64,000 bases of DNA, from positions 13,127,001-13,191,000 of the forward strand of contig CM060899.1 of NCBI GenBank assembly GCA_030762935.1, read 5' to 3'. Origin of the DNA: Hymenopus coronatus. Its lineage: Eukaryota; Arthropoda; Insecta; Mantodea; Hymenopodidae. The position numbers and the translations under genes were made by a program. The notes under the pieces are model-generated. The model was given only the letters and a program-made list of their open reading frames with translations, searched no databases and was not told the origin of the DNA. Of this stretch, positions 10,267 to 21,075 are shown piece after piece (within the stretch, counting starts at the first letter, position 1; each line of letters starts with the position of its first letter).

Positions 10267-11238
10267 CCATTATAGTGCCAGCCGTAATAACAGAATATTG
10301 TCTGTAAAATGCCAAGCAATATTAGAGCAGAATGCACAATTTTAAGTTATTAGTAATAAAATAAGTACCAAGTGACATAGGGAGGTGAATCCTTTTTATT
10401 TTTAGTAAACGCATATGTCTACCATATAATACATATTATACAAATGAGAAGTCTCTTTAATATTTAAAATAAAATTAAAAATAAAATACATTTTAACATA
10501 AAACAAGAGATCTCAATATAATCAATAATTATGCATACACAGCTTTACCATATAAAAATTTCAGGCTAATAAAATTAAAGTACTGATACTTCTTATCCTG
10601 TTTTATTTTTTAAAATACAAAGCATGACTTCATGTAACCTGAAAACTGAAAAAAGTAATCCAGCAAAACATAATCCAACTAGTAATGAAAATGGCGTAAA
10701 GGAAAGGGTTAAAGGTATAACATAAATTATTGTACAATTTAGTACTTGTATTACTGCATAGCTGAATGGCTAATTTATATTGTCTGCATCATCTTGTTGC
10801 ACCTCCGTAAATCCATTTTGATAAGTACATTTAATTGTGTGTGCAAAATGGCTGTTGTACTCATATGTATTTTCAGCTCTGGAGCTAGAATATATATATA
10901 TCTCTCTCTTACATCAATGCCATAAAATGTGTTCATCACAGTCTGAAAATTCAAAATCACTTTGTATTTCTTCTAATGAAGCTCACTTCTATTTTTCAAC
11001 CAACATAAACACTGGTTAGAAAAATTCAATTTGGAGCTATTTAGCACTTTGGAATATGAAGATAATGTCCTAAAATGCTCCAGAAAGCCTTTCTCTATGG
11101 TTATAATGTAGAAAGTATGCAGACCTCTCACTGGAAGGAGCTAAAAAGTATGAAATTGGTATCATGAATAGATTGTGAATGTCAATTTTTCTTGCACAAT
11201 TTTTGTATCACCATTAGATTGTGACTGACACTATAAGG
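10267..11238 (-). mobile_element. piggyBac-type nonautonomous element, full-length copy (about 970 bp)
   Basis: The left end CCATTATAGTGCCAGCC follows a TTAA at 10263-10266. The right end GTGACTGACACTATAAGG is its imperfect inverse. The interior aligns inverted to 49173-50096, and its parts to 50942-51501, 63711-64000 and 677-857. TTAA targets and CCCTTTTAGTGCC-like ends are typical of piggyBac-superfamily elements. Short frames inside (for example 10775-10960) are not conserved as proteins between copies. Confidence 0.7.
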
Positions 11239-11254
11239 ATTATATAAGGATTAA

Positions 11255-11900
11255 TTTGCTTGCCTTGTTATTTCTCCTTCCTTTGCTTCTCTTATATCTA
11301 TGACTTCTTACATTTTGTTCTTTCTTGTCTTGACATAATAACATTTCCTCTTCCTCTGATTTTCCTATTTCTTACATACTATAACTCTCATCAGCATATC
11401 TGTGTGCTTGTTGTGCATCAGTTCATCAACCAAAACTCAGATCTTACACACCAGCTCAAACTCCTTTTTTTTTTTTTTTTTGTACAAAAAACAAATTTGT
11501 GAATTTCTGTCCTTTCATTCAAACATCTATTCTATCTTTTCACCTCCCCTCTCCTGTATTCGCTTGTCTGTGTTGCCGGTATACTTCTTGTTCACTGCCA
11601 TTTTTCAATTTCATACATATATCTCCATCAGCTCTTTCCCTCCATTTTCCATGTCATAGTCTTCCCCTATCTCTCAACACTCCCTCTGTCTGCCCATGTG
11701 CTGCTGTACTTATTGCCTGTTGCAGAATATGTCTTTTACCATTGTCCTGGGATTTTATCTTTGTTGTTGCTTTTATACATCAGTGGTTGCATCTGCCAAT
11801 ATCTGAGGTACTTACCTAGTTTGTGATACATCTACATCTGACAAAGCATTTTCTGATTCTACATCAGAATTCTATACAAAAAGTTGTATGTGTTCCATTA
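11255..11900. other. Pyrimidine-rich stretch, no gene
   Basis: Long C/T-rich sequence with a T run at about 11465-11481. Several overlapping frames are open only because of base composition. A similar pyrimidine-rich stretch lies before the family B copy at 47690, so it may be an upstream part of that repeat. Confidence 0.45.
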
Positions 11901-11919
11901 ACATGTCTTTCTTTAACTG

Positions 11920-12590
11920 TTCTGCAAACAAACCTTTTATTCAAAAGATTAATATTTTACTTCATCAGGATAAACATAAGCAGAATTAGTCATGTTAGTT
12001 ACTTCCTTGTAACTAGAAGGGAAATATGAAAATGCACAGGCTAAAGCAATACTCAAGTCCTATAAAAGCTGGTGAAACAATTGACATTTATCTCTTTGCT
12101 TGCCAGGAGTAAACAAATGAGAAATCAGAAGAAAATTGTCTTCCTGTTCGAGAAAGGTTAAGTGGCTTCAGATTGAGACCAACAATCTGGAATATCTTGA
12201 AATCAGTTAACTCTACCACAAAAAAAAAAGTATATGACATAAATTGCATGTTTTAATGAGATCCACATTTTTTTGTACAGTATGTTTTTGTGTGTCTCTT
12301 AGAGTTTGCCAGTTATTCAAAAGTCATTCAGAATGAAGGGGCCCAGAGGCTATACCCAGAAAATTCAAGACATACATTTTGTTCTCATAAAAATATGTTA
12401 ACTCTAAGGTATTTTCATCAAAATCATTAGAGCCACACACACTGACTTTTCTCTAATTTTTTTTTATTCGGGGGTCCCAAAACATGTATTTCCAGTGAAA
12501 TCTCGGTTTCAAATTTTGGGGTTCAATGCAATACTATCCCTATACAGTAGAGAAAGTAAAAACTAAGTAAATTATGGGGACTCTAACATA
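11920..12590 (+). repeat. Dispersed repeat family B, copy 1
   Basis: Shares blocks in order with 47690-48520: AGAAGGGAAATA, GCCAGGAGT, AAATTG-GTGTTTT, CAGAATGAAG, GGGGGTCCCAAAACATGTAT, TTTC-AGTGAAATCTC and CAATGCAATACTATCCC-like sequence. No inverted or direct terminal repeat and no protein motif was found. It may be a nonautonomous DNA transposon or a long terminal repeat fragment. Confidence 0.6.
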
Positions 12591-12599
12591 TAAGCTAGT

Positions 12600-13590
12600 G
12601 CCAGATATATCCAACTGCAGATCAACATTGACAGAGAGGACACAGAGTGTTGGCTTCAAAGTGTACCAGGTGAGTTGAATGGAATTGGCTTTTCTCCCTT
12701 TTTGTTCTCTAACCATGCATTCTTAAGTTTCCTCTAACTGACTGTCAAATCACAGTGTTTCCTCCTATACTTGGTGAATTTATTTATAGCTCATAATCCT
12801 TACTTAGACATACACTTTCCTGCATGTTAATTCTTAATTACATGAGATGGTTAATCAAAGCTTGTAGTATTTTTAGTTGACTTTTTCCTAGCTTCATATT
12901 ACACTAACCTTTAGCAATAAAATTATGCTAGTCATATCTGTTTTATATTGTAAAATTATAGTATTTTTGCAATAAAGCCATAGTGCGTTTTATTAATATA
13001 AAGAGCAAAATTTGTGCAACTGCAGTCAAATGTAACCCCATAAGTATCCAAGCATTCCATCACGCCGGTTAGTTTACTTGGGCCCTCCCCATCCTTTATC
13101 ACAGGCACATTGCCTGCAGTCATTTGAACTTGAACAAGCGAAGTTCAGCTTTGAATGGAAGGTCAGTCCATTACATATCTCAGTAAGGTCTGAGCTATTC
13201 AAGTCGCTTCAGTTCTCGTGCCAGTGAAAGGATATAAATGCTTGTTTTACGAATTAGAGGAAGAGTGGCATATATAGCAAAATAAATCTTGCAATGGAAG
13301 GTGAAACCCTAAGGCAAACTGCTTCCCTCTTGTATGCATGAGCACATCTTTACCCCTGATCCTACTACCACCTAGAGATACACAGTGATATGGGTAACTT
13401 CTACCCCACACTAAGTATTCTACATTTGGTTGAGACACTCAGCACTGTACCTATATGAGCAATCCCCTAGATTTGGTGGACTCAATGCAGGTAACGCTTA
13501 AAACACTTCCACAATTTACCAGAACCAAATTTTTCTCTCTCTCTTTCCAACACCACCCCTCCTCATTTCTAGTAATAAGTAAAATATTAA
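12600..13590. other. No gene seen
   Basis: Mixed-composition spacer. The region 13030-13250 is less AT-rich than its surroundings, but I recognise no domain or repeat in it. Confidence 0.5.
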
Positions 13591-13596
13591 GTTTTT

Positions 13597-13757
13597 CTAT
13601 AGTGTTTAACGTGCGCTGTTACTACTTGTGGCACCGCAGGTGATGACTGGTTATACATGGAAAAAGAAGGAGCACCTGTGGAATGCGATGGAGGGGGGAA
13701 CGGAAACCCCACTCCTGCGCCGCTTTGTCCATTACAAATCTCACATACGGTCGCTAA
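13597..13757 (-). mobile_element. SINE1 copy, head truncated
   Basis: Begins with the inverted tail TAGTGTTTAACGTGCGCTG and continues through ACTTGTGGCACCGCAGGTG and GGTGGAATGCGATGG-like sequence to the conserved CATTACAAATCTCACAT. The tRNA-like head is missing. Confidence 0.75.
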
Positions 13758-14374
13758 CAGGTTAAGTGGATTGTGTATAAAGGTAACTTAGATTTTTCTT
13801 TTTCAGCATCTTCGACAAGTAGATTTAAAATAAGCATTGTCATGTAGGAGAAATGCTAGCATAGTTAGTCAATCATGTAAGACAGACAGGACAGATAATT
13901 CAAAGTCAACAGTAAAATAGTTTACTAAGTAAATGGGGCTAGGTAGTGAACTTTTTCGAATAAATAAGTAGTCAAAATATAACTTTTAAACCATGTTCGG
14001 CAAAAGAAACCAGATGACTGTGTCAGCTATGGTGCTAAATGCAAAAGATAAATTGCCCACATATCACAGTAAGCTTAGCATAAACTTTATTAATGTACAT
14101 TCTATTGCTTGTCCATATAACAAAGCTAAAAGAGAAACATTCTTCTTCAAATATGTAAAGTGCTGAAAACCAAGTTGCAGTTTTTGGCAATTATAATGTA
14201 AAGATTTCAATTTTAGATAGCATGTATTCTTTAGAACAGATTTATAGATAAAGATTTAAATGCTAAAAATGAATAAATAAAAGGTTGAGGGATATTTCTT
14301 TTTTCGTTGTCCGCTTACCCTCCCCGTGTTTAGGATTGACAACTCTCTTGGACTTAAAAGCGGATACCTAGGGG

Positions 14375-14680
14375 TCAGAGGCCTATCGGTGAGGTAGCGT
14401 CATGAAACCACAGAATGGAATGAGTGGTCGGCCCATAGCCAGGCATGAACGTGAGGAAGTGGATGATGTGAAATATAGGCGAAATGTATGATAGGAAAGG
14501 TGGACTGAGAGGAGCAATTAGTGGAATGAGTGGCGAAGAAACTGGAGGACCCGAGAAAATCCACTTAGACGCCGCTTCGTCTTCCACAAATTCCACATGC
14601 GGGAGTTTGAGATAAAACCTGGACCACCTAGATGGGAGGGGAACAGCCTATACACTTGGCTGCAGCGCCACTGTAAGGAA
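14375..14680 (-). mobile_element. Diverged SINE1-related element
   Basis: CTTCCACAAATTCCACATGC and CATCTAGGTGGTCCAGG (minus strand) parallel the SINE1 middle and head. The plus-strand right end CACTTGGCTGCAGCGCCA matches the position of the tRNA-like start. The rest is too diverged to align by eye, so it is either an old or a rearranged copy, or a sister family. Confidence 0.45.
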
Positions 14681-14699
14681 TACTTATGCACCTAATTTG

Positions 14700-15240
14700 G
14701 AGACATAGGTAAGAATCTGTTGGCGTTTCCAAAGTAACACACTATAAGGCCCTTTGAAACATTTCAAACTTTATACATATGCCTACATTTTTATTCAAGA
14801 TGGCCATCTTCAATTTTGGAGACATTTTTCCATTTTTTTTTTTTTTTTTTTTTTTTGTAAATGGAGTACAAATTCATCCCTCAAACTCAAATTAATATAA
14901 AACAAGGTTATGAGATTATGTATTTGTAAAAATATGTTATCACTCATAAAAATAAACACATTTGTTGTGACATTAGGCAAAATCCATTACACTCTTACTT
15001 GGGTAAGGCGTTTTTTGTGGCTATGCCCCTCGGCCGTTATCGCCGAACGTGCGTGAACTGCTTCCTTTTTAGGCCATAGCTGATTGTTGGCATCCATTGT
15101 TATCATCGCATTAGTGGACACATTTGCGGCAGCGAGTTCTTTTAATGTCAAAGCTATAATTGTCACACTTTTGCCAGTGGACATGTGTGCTGCCTCATGT
15201 GTTTGATGTTGAATCTCTTATTGTTACATTTAAGTGACTT
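14700..15240. other. Unassigned stretch with a T run
   Basis: Contains CAAGATGGCCATCTTCAATT, a 25-base T run at about 14835-14858, and a 65-codon minus-strand frame (14987-15184) that I do not recognise. It may be a transposon end or the upstream part of the retroelement whose leader starts at 15411. Confidence 0.35.
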
Positions 15241-15289
15241 TGTACTACCTGCGATGGTTTTTCACGTGCGCGGAGTTCCGAAGTTTACC

Positions 15290-15320
15290 ACGTGTTTCCA
15301 TGTATAAAACGTGGAACGAA
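15290..15320 (+). promoter_or_regulatory. Possible retroelement promoter (TATA-like)
   Basis: CATGTATAAAACGTGG lies about 110 bp upstream of the first ATG of the coiled-coil leader at 15411. The spacing fits a terminal-repeat promoter, but no partner repeat was found. Confidence 0.25.
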
Positions 15321-15410
15321 ACCCTCCCCAGAGTCAATGCTGCCTCGGCGAGAAATTCGTAGAATGTAAATCGACATCGTTTTTGTTACTTTAATGTGTC
15401 GATAAAGTGC

Positions 15411-15585
15411 ATGATGAAAACTTTACTTGCAGAAATCAAGGAAATGAAATCCCGAATAGAAAAAAAAATCCAACTCGAAATGTACCTACTGAAAATGGAA
15501 AAGTAATTTGTTTGACGGAAAAAATGGAAAAAGATGACACAGACATGAAATCAGGAACAGAAAAGATGAACACCGAGATGGAATC
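15411..15585 (+). pseudogene. Coiled-coil leader of an LTR-type retroelement, 5' half
   Basis: From ATG 15411 the frame begins MMKTLLAEIKEMKSRIEKKI and is charged and helix-forming, then breaks after about 30 codons. The following sequence keeps the same Glu/Lys/Met-rich character in other frames up to 15585. The 3' half is at 21076-21393, separated by the I-group element; the target duplication proves they were once adjacent. Similar short coiled-coil segments precede Gag in some insect LTR retrotransposons, but I cannot assign a family. Confidence 0.5.
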
Positions 15586-15597
15586 CTCAATGGGGAA
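15586..15597 (+). repeat. Left 12-bp target-site duplication
   Basis: CTCAATGGGGAA, repeated at 21064-21075, brackets the non-LTR retrotransposon. Confidence 0.85.
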
Positions 15598-16175
15598 CCC
15601 CCCAGAGGCCTATTACGGTAGGTACGGGTTTGGCGCATACGGGGGTCCCGAGCCACTCACCGCCATCTGATCATCCCCATTGCCACCAACTGAGCCACGT
15701 TTTGTGTTTGTGCGCATATTTGTTTGTGTCTGTTTTAGTGAGAACGAGTTTACTCGCCTCATCTTCTCCTTCTAGGCTTATTCTTTACATATTTAGTTTG
15801 AAGGCTTTAGATTTATTAACTCCTGCCTCACCAACAGGGATCTTTATTCTATCTCCGTGGTTCCTGTCCCACGGTTCCAGCGCGGCTTCCAACTTGTGTG
15901 CTCTTCGGAGGTCTCAGGCGTAAAGGTTGAGTCGACCCTTCCTACTGCCTTAGGTGCGGAGCCCGTCCATACCGTTATGTTCACCCACCTTGGGGGCCCG
16001 GTGCGTTTTAATTTCCCGACGAACGCTGTTCGTTGGGTTAGAATCACGGATCGGTCGTGTTACCGCTAACGGAAACCCGGTGTAATCAACCACAAGTCCC
16101 CTGAATCCATGTCTGCTTTATAACGCGGCATGGCCTAAAGTGGGGAGCCACAGGTGGTAGGAGCTTAAAGCCGGG

Positions 16176-17144
16176 TTGTACATGGTGAAGTGCTTACCCG
16201 TATGGACCAGCAGTGGTGGCTGGAGGGTAACTCCTTCTGAGGTATTCATTGAGATCGGTCTGTTAGGGTCTACCAGGCGGAATAGACCGGAAAGTATTTT
16301 GGTGTCTTTTTTTTCTCTATCCCCGGATGGCAGGCTGACACCGACGGTTCCAGAAGGGGGTCCTTCAATCCTGCTATCTCTGTGCAAATCTACTTCATTT
16401 GACCGATTTTTAGTTGTGACCTTGGCCTGCCAAGAGAAAACTATGCGAGATATCAGTCCATTTTACATTCAACGCGAGATTGACAGGATATGCGGTAAAG
16501 TGACCAATGCCACCAGAACGCGAGACAATACGCTTTTGGTTGAAACGAAGCCGGAAGACCAGTCCAAGAAACTTCTGAAGGCCAGCTTGTTGGGTTCCTA
16601 TCCCATAAAGGCGGCCCCCCACAAGACTTTACACACCTGTAGAGGCGTCGTAACTACCTCTTGTTTAGACGGTCTTTCCGTGGCAGATATTGTCACCAAT
16701 TTATCTGACCAGGTTGTATGCCAAGTGTACCGTCTGCTCGGCAAACAAGATAATGAATCAGTGGCATTGCGTACGGTATTTCTGACTTTCAAGGTCAACA
16801 CAACAGCCGAGGCCCAGTATTGTGGATATGAACGCTTCTCTGTGCAACCGTATGTGCCGAATCCAGTGCGCTGTTTTCGGTGCGAACGGTTCGGTCATAC
16901 GCAAACTCGGTGCACCTTCGACGCTACCTGTGAACGTTGCGGCCAAACTGCCCACGGAGAAACTGCTTGTGCTCGAGACCCTTGTTGCGTCCATTATAAA
17001 GGGAACCATACATCTAGCTCCCGGCAATGTCCACGTGTTCTCGAAGAAAAGCCCATCCAGAAGCTGCAAGTTAAGGAAAGCCTGACTTTTCCAGAAGCCA
17101 GGCGTCGCTTCCAAAAGCTGCAGCCTACCACCATCTCAGGCTAG
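16176..17144 (+). CDS. ORF1 (Gag-like nucleic-acid-binding protein) of the I-group element
   Basis: A 322-codon frame. The upstream part to about residue 89 may be 5' UTR read-through; conserved sequence starts at about MRDISPFYIQREIDRI. The middle (residues ~95-215) has the LLVETKPEDQSKKLLKA and SDQVV-VYRL blocks typical of ORF1 proteins in this group. The knuckles are C-x2-C-x4-H-x4-C at CFRCERFGHTQTRC and CERCGQTAHGETAC, and a third that has lost its second Cys (CVHYKGNHTSSSRQC). The protein would coat element RNA. The frame ends at a TAG at 17142-17144, earlier than expected; a Ser/Thr-rich continuation with CTQTE is open at 17178-17417 in another frame. Confidence 0.8.
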   Translation: MYMVKCLPVWTSSGGWRVTPSEVFIEIGLLGSTRRNRPESILVSFFSLSPDGRLTPTVPEGGPSILLSLCKSTSFDRFLVVTLACQEKTMRDISPFYIQREIDRICGKVTNATRTRDNTLLVETKPEDQSKKLLKASLLGSYPIKAAPHKTLHTCRGVVTTSCLDGLSVADIVTNLSDQVVCQVYRLLGKQDNESVALRTVFLTFKVNTTAEAQYCGYERFSVQPYVPNPVRCFRCERFGHTQTRCTFDATCERCGQTAHGETACARDPCCVHYKGNHTSSSRQCPRVLEEKPIQKLQVKESLTFPEARRRFQKLQPTTISG

Positions 17145-17177
17145 GCCTCAGCGCTCCGCCGCATTCCTGTTTCCTCA

Positions 17178-17417
17178 GTGGCACTAAAAACCGTGCCTGT
17201 AGCCGGCGCGTGTACTCAAACGGAACAGACGCCGACCACAACAACCTCGCAGTCTTCAATATCCACAGCACCCACTGCCTCAAGTTCTATTTCTCCAGAA
17301 CTTGCTCGTAAGCGGCTAGTTAGACCGACACCATCTGTCGCTGCTCCTCATGAGCGCAGTCGTAAGAAACTCAAGGCCACTGATAAACCTTGTAAGTCCC
17401 GTTCTCGTTCGACTTAA
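17178..17417 (+). pseudogene. Displaced C-terminal part of ORF1
   Basis: A 79-codon Ser/Thr/Pro-rich frame containing AGACTQTEQTPTTTTSQ. ORF1 proteins of this group often carry such a GTQTE-like motif after the knuckles. It is in a different frame from 16176-17144, implying a frameshift or small deletion between them. Confidence 0.5.
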
Positions 17418-17595
17418 GTGAATTCCGCATCCCGAACATCAGCAGATAGCGCCGACGATAGCGCCTATACTCTTGTGGGACCAAAGAGTGTAAAGAACAA
17501 GAAACGCCCACTTAAGTTCAACTACTTCTTTTCCGCCAGTCGTTTGCTTCCCAGTTTGATTCATCGATAACCTTTCACGTCTCTAACTGTGCTCC

Positions 17596-18389
17596 ATGGC
17601 TCTCCTGACGTGGAATATCCGCGGTGTCCGTAACCACATGGCCGAATTGCAGCTGTTACTACGGTCATATAACCCTCCGGTTCTGTGTTTGCAGGAGACA
17701 AATCTTCGCCCCCATGATACTTTTGCCCTGCACCAATACCTTCCCATGTGTTTTGATGTTACACCGGAGGAGGGATCTCCTGCTCATGGGGCTGTTATGA
17801 TCCTCACGCGCGCTGACATCTGCGGTCAGCCAGTGTCGCTTACCCCTCGTTTACTCGCCCCTTCCGACTTACCCTTCCTGGATTCTGCTTTACTGTGTGT
17901 AATGTCTACGTTCTGCCTTTATCTGTCCTCTGCGCCGCTGACATGCTCCATCTCTTGTCACAGCTCCCAGTACCTTTTCTTCTGCTAGGTGATTTTCATG
18001 CCCACCATCCCCTATGGGGTTCCCCTAGGGCCTGCGCACGGGGGACTGTTCTTGCTGACTTTTTCGATCAATATGGTCTCTCTGTTCTGAACAACGGTGA
18101 ACATACTTTCATTTCCGATTCTTCTGCCACGTTATCCCACCTGGACCTTTCCGTTTGCTCTGCACAGCTTGCTCACCGCTTTCAGTGGAACGTAGTATCA
18201 GACACTCATTCCAATGATCATTACCCTTGTGTCATTACTCTTATATCACACCACATTTCCTCCTCGCGTGCGAGTTCTTGGCAGCTGTCTAAGTCGAATT
18301 GGGCTCTCTCTTTTCCGCTCCGGCACTTCGAATCCGTTGACCAGATGGTCGAAAATTTCAACTCTGTCGTGACCTCCGCTGTTGAGTAG
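17596..18389 (+). pseudogene. ORF2 endonuclease domain (EEP/APE-like), frameshifted
   Basis: The first part (from ATG 17596) has LTWNIRGVRNH and LCLQETN, the N-terminal Asn and metal-binding Glu motifs. A frame change near 17890 leads to FLLLGDFHAHHPLWGS (the GDFN/H motif), LSHLDLSVCS, and SNDHYPCVITL (the SDH-like end). The endonuclease nicks target DNA to prime reverse transcription. Both halves look conserved, so the frameshift is probably recent compared with neighbouring debris. The second frame ends at 18389, just where the next frame starts. Confidence 0.75.
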
Positions 18390-19580
18390 TCAATACCAGT
18401 CTGCCTACCCTAGTCGATTACGGGTCCCTTGGTGGACTGCCAAGTGCCGCGATGCCATGCGTGCTCGTAGGAGGGCTTTTAGGGTATTTCGCCATTACGC
18501 TACACTGGAATATTTGATCAATTTTAAACAAACACGCGCACGGGCACGCCAATATATTCAGGATAGCAAAAGGGCTACATGGAATTTGTCTGTGTCTACG
18601 TTTAATCGCACAACACCTTCATCCGTTGTGTGGGAAAAACTCCGCCGTGTTGCCGGTAAGCAGACTGGTACTTCAATACCGGAATTATTCGTAGGCACCG
18701 ACTCCATAGTTGATCCGATTGCTGTTGCAGACGTCCTTGGTAGCACATTTGCAAAAGTGTCCTGTTCCGCCAATTATCACCCGGCGTTCCGTGCCATTAA
18801 GGCGGACGTGGAGTCTAAGAGTCTCTCTTTCTGGTCCTCTGACACCGAGTGCTATAACACATTTTTTAGCATGCGAGAGCGGGATGCCTCATTAACATCT
18901 TCTCAGCTTTCCGCCCCAGGACCTGATAGTATCCACATCGCAATGCTGCAGCAGCTCTCTTCTGATGGTAAACTCTATCTCCTGAGCCTATATAACCGTG
19001 TTTGGCAACAGGGTGTGTTTCCTGCGGCTTTGCGTGAAGCCACCGTTGTTCCCAACAGGGTGTTTCGTGTGCGTGTGGGTTCTGTTTGCTCTCGTGTTTT
19101 TAATCAGGAGAACGGAGTACCATTAGGGTCGATACTCAGCGTTACTCTCTTTGCTGTCGCCATTGATCTCATAGTCGAGTGCGTTCTTTCAGGTATTTCC
19201 TCCTCCTGTACGTGGACGATTTTGCAATTTATTGCAGCTCTCGGCGCACTTGCCTTTTGGGGGCATCGCCTGCAGGCATGTCTTGATGGTCTACATGCTT
19301 GAAGTGTTGACAATGGTTTCCGTTTTTCTTTCGAGAAGGCGGTTTGTGTAAACTTCTGGCGTCGGAAACGTTACGATTCGTCCTCTCAACACCTTGGGCC
19401 GGAACAGCTAATCTTCGCCGAAACGGTGAAGTTTCTCGGCCTGGTGTTGCACAGAAAGCTGAGGGCTAGATGTGATCGTGCACAAAATATTTTACGTGTT
19501 TTATGTGGCACATTCTGGGGAGCAGCTCGCACCGTGCAGTTACAGCTCTACCGTTCATTTGTCCGCTCTAAACTTTATTA
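18382..19580 (+). pseudogene. ORF2 reverse-transcriptase domain with internal deletion
   Basis: The frame 18382-19302 carries the pre-RT region (WWTAKCRDAMRARRRAFR) and the SAPGPDSIHIAMLQQL motif, then WQQGVFPAALREATVVP. It jumps straight to GVPLGSILSVTLFAVAIDLI. The usual ~130 residues with the first catalytic Asp are missing. The YVDD catalytic box (LLYVDDFAIYCS) is present at about 19203-19240, but in another frame. The thumb (VKFLGLVLHRKLR, then LYRSFVRSKLY) follows to 19580. The deletion plus frameshifts make the enzyme non-functional. Confidence 0.75.
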
Positions 19581-19589
19581 AGGGTGCAT

Positions 19590-20458
19590 TGTGCACTCTT
19601 CGGCATGTCCTTCGTTTTTACGTCGTTTAAACCCCGTTTCCTATCGCAGGATTCGTCTGACGCTGTGTGCTTTTCCAACTGCTGAACCTTCGCTGTGCTA
19701 TAAGCGTGATGTGCTTCTTTGCAGCTATGCTCTCCGCTTCTTTGCCTTGCCAGATCACCCGCCTTTCAACTTATTCTTTGGCGAGTTTTATGACCGTCAA
19801 TATGCTGTGGGCGCGGTTGCCTTGCTTCTGGCAGGGGTTCGTTTTTGTATGCTTCTTCGGCTCTTGGATGTTCCCCCCTTGGTTACGTTGCGACTCATTG
19901 TTCCACCTTGGGTTGGGCTAAATGCCAAAGGCACTGACTCCGTCCTCGAACTTCCGCTCCGCATTTTTAGCTTTGCAGGCCGAGTTTCCTAACCATTGTT
20001 TTATTTACACAGATAGTTCCAAGGGAGACCTTGGTGTGGGATCTGCTTTTGTTTTTAATTCGCGGAGTTATACATTTCTTCTTTCGGGGCAGTGTTCTGT
20101 TTTTACCGCAGAACTTTTTAGTATCTACCAAGCTCTTCTTTTTATCCGGGGACAGGATTTTAGGCAGTTTGTTATCTGTAGCTAATTCCTCAGTGCACTA
20201 CAGGGCCTGCATGAACTGTATCCATACCATCCTTTGATACAGCGTATTCAGGATCGCCTGCATTCGCTCGCTGATGCTGGCGCCAGCGTGTCGTTTGTTT
20301 GGGTTCCTCGCCACGTAGTTGTGAGCGGAAACGAGCAAGCGGACGCAGCTGCCAAGTCTGCAATTTTAAATCCTACTGTTTTTAGCTCCACTGCTCCTCC
20401 CAATGATGCTCGTGTCCTCCTGCGCCGGGCCATTCTTTCGCGCTGGTTCTTGGAATGA
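19590..20458 (+). pseudogene. ORF2 connection and RNase H domain, frameshifted
   Basis: CFIYTDSSKGDLGVGSAF (about 19998-20050) gives the first RNase H Asp; TAELFSIYQAL gives the catalytic Glu. VSFVWVPRHVVVSGNEQADA (about 20288-20346) gives the C-terminal part with the last acidic residue (EQADA). The two parts are open in separate frames (19922-20185 and 20234-20458). RNase H would remove element RNA from the hybrid and is diagnostic for the I group among arthropod non-LTR families. Confidence 0.75.
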
Positions 20459-20464
20459 TCCGGG

Positions 20465-20740
20465 GTGCGTGGGAACAAACTCAGAGAGGTCAAGTCCCTT
20501 CCTGTCCCCTGGACTACTTCCTCACGTGTATGTCGCCGCGATGAAGTGATTTTAGCGCGGTTGCGTATTGGACACTGCCGTTTTAGCCATGAGTACCTTT
20601 TACTTGGGGAAGCCGCTCCTCAATGTGTTCCGTGTAATGAGCCTTTGAAGGTGCGTAATTTTTTTATTGGAGTGCCACCTTTTTACTGTTGCGTGCGCCC
20701 CTGTCCCTACCTCCTGATCTCCTCACCCTGCTAGGTGACA
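20465..20740 (+). pseudogene. ORF2 C-terminal Cys-containing segment
   Basis: ILARLRIGHCRFSHEYLLLG followed by a CxxC pair (CVPC) is the conserved C-terminal segment of ORF2 in this group. A homologous piece lies on the minus strand at 36943-37137. The remainder to about 20917 drifts into the 3' UTR. Confidence 0.65.
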
Positions 20741-21063
20741 ATCCTGCTGCATGTGAGGGACTTTCAACTTTTATGCGCCGCTGCGGAATGTATAGTCGGG
20801 TCTAATTTTATCACGGGGTTCCATCTTTTTACCGACATTTCAGTCCCTCGGTTTTATTCCGGTTATGGTAGTCCTTTTATGATCTCCATGACTTCTTGTG
20901 CGGTACTCCTGCTTTAGCGTGTTTTTTTTTTTTTTTTTTTTAGTTTTTAATGTCTAGCTTTTTTTTACCATAGGGCGCTAATAACCTAATAACCTCTGCA
21001 ATTGTGCGCCCTTAAGCACCACAACCACCGCTACCGCCACCAGCTCAACTACCACTACTATTA

Positions 21064-21075
21064 CTCAATGGGGAA
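21064..21075 (+). repeat. Right 12-bp target-site duplication
   Basis: CTCAATGGGGAA identical to 15586-15597, marking the 3' limit of the I-group element. Confidence 0.85.

Larger units (their letters stand above)
15598..21063 (+). mobile_element. I-group non-LTR retrotransposon, nearly full-length, inactive
   Basis: A 5.47-kb insertion flanked by CTCAATGGGGAA on both sides. Order of domains: GC-rich 5' UTR (15598-16175), a Gag-like ORF1 with CCHC knuckles, an EEP (APE-like) endonuclease, a reverse transcriptase, an RNase H and a C-terminal Cys-containing segment. A 3' UTR follows with a T run (20920-20941) and an imperfect ACC/CTA-rich tail. EN-RT-RNH order and a simple-repeat tail fit the I group. 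It is much richer in G+C than its surroundings. ORF2 is broken by frameshifts and an internal deletion, so the copy is dead. A 3' relative lies at 36541-37320. Confidence 0.85.

Noticed and set aside
11260..12029. Overlapping plus-strand frames with hydrophobic stretches
   Set aside because: Pyrimidine-rich sequence keeps several frames open at once and none is conserved in the related region before 47690.
13020..13250. Coding exon in a GC-richer island
   Set aside because: No open frame with flanking splice sites and no recognisable motif.
15844..17114. Minus-strand frames within the I-group element
   Set aside because: They are antisense shadows of ORF1 and the GC-rich 5' UTR.
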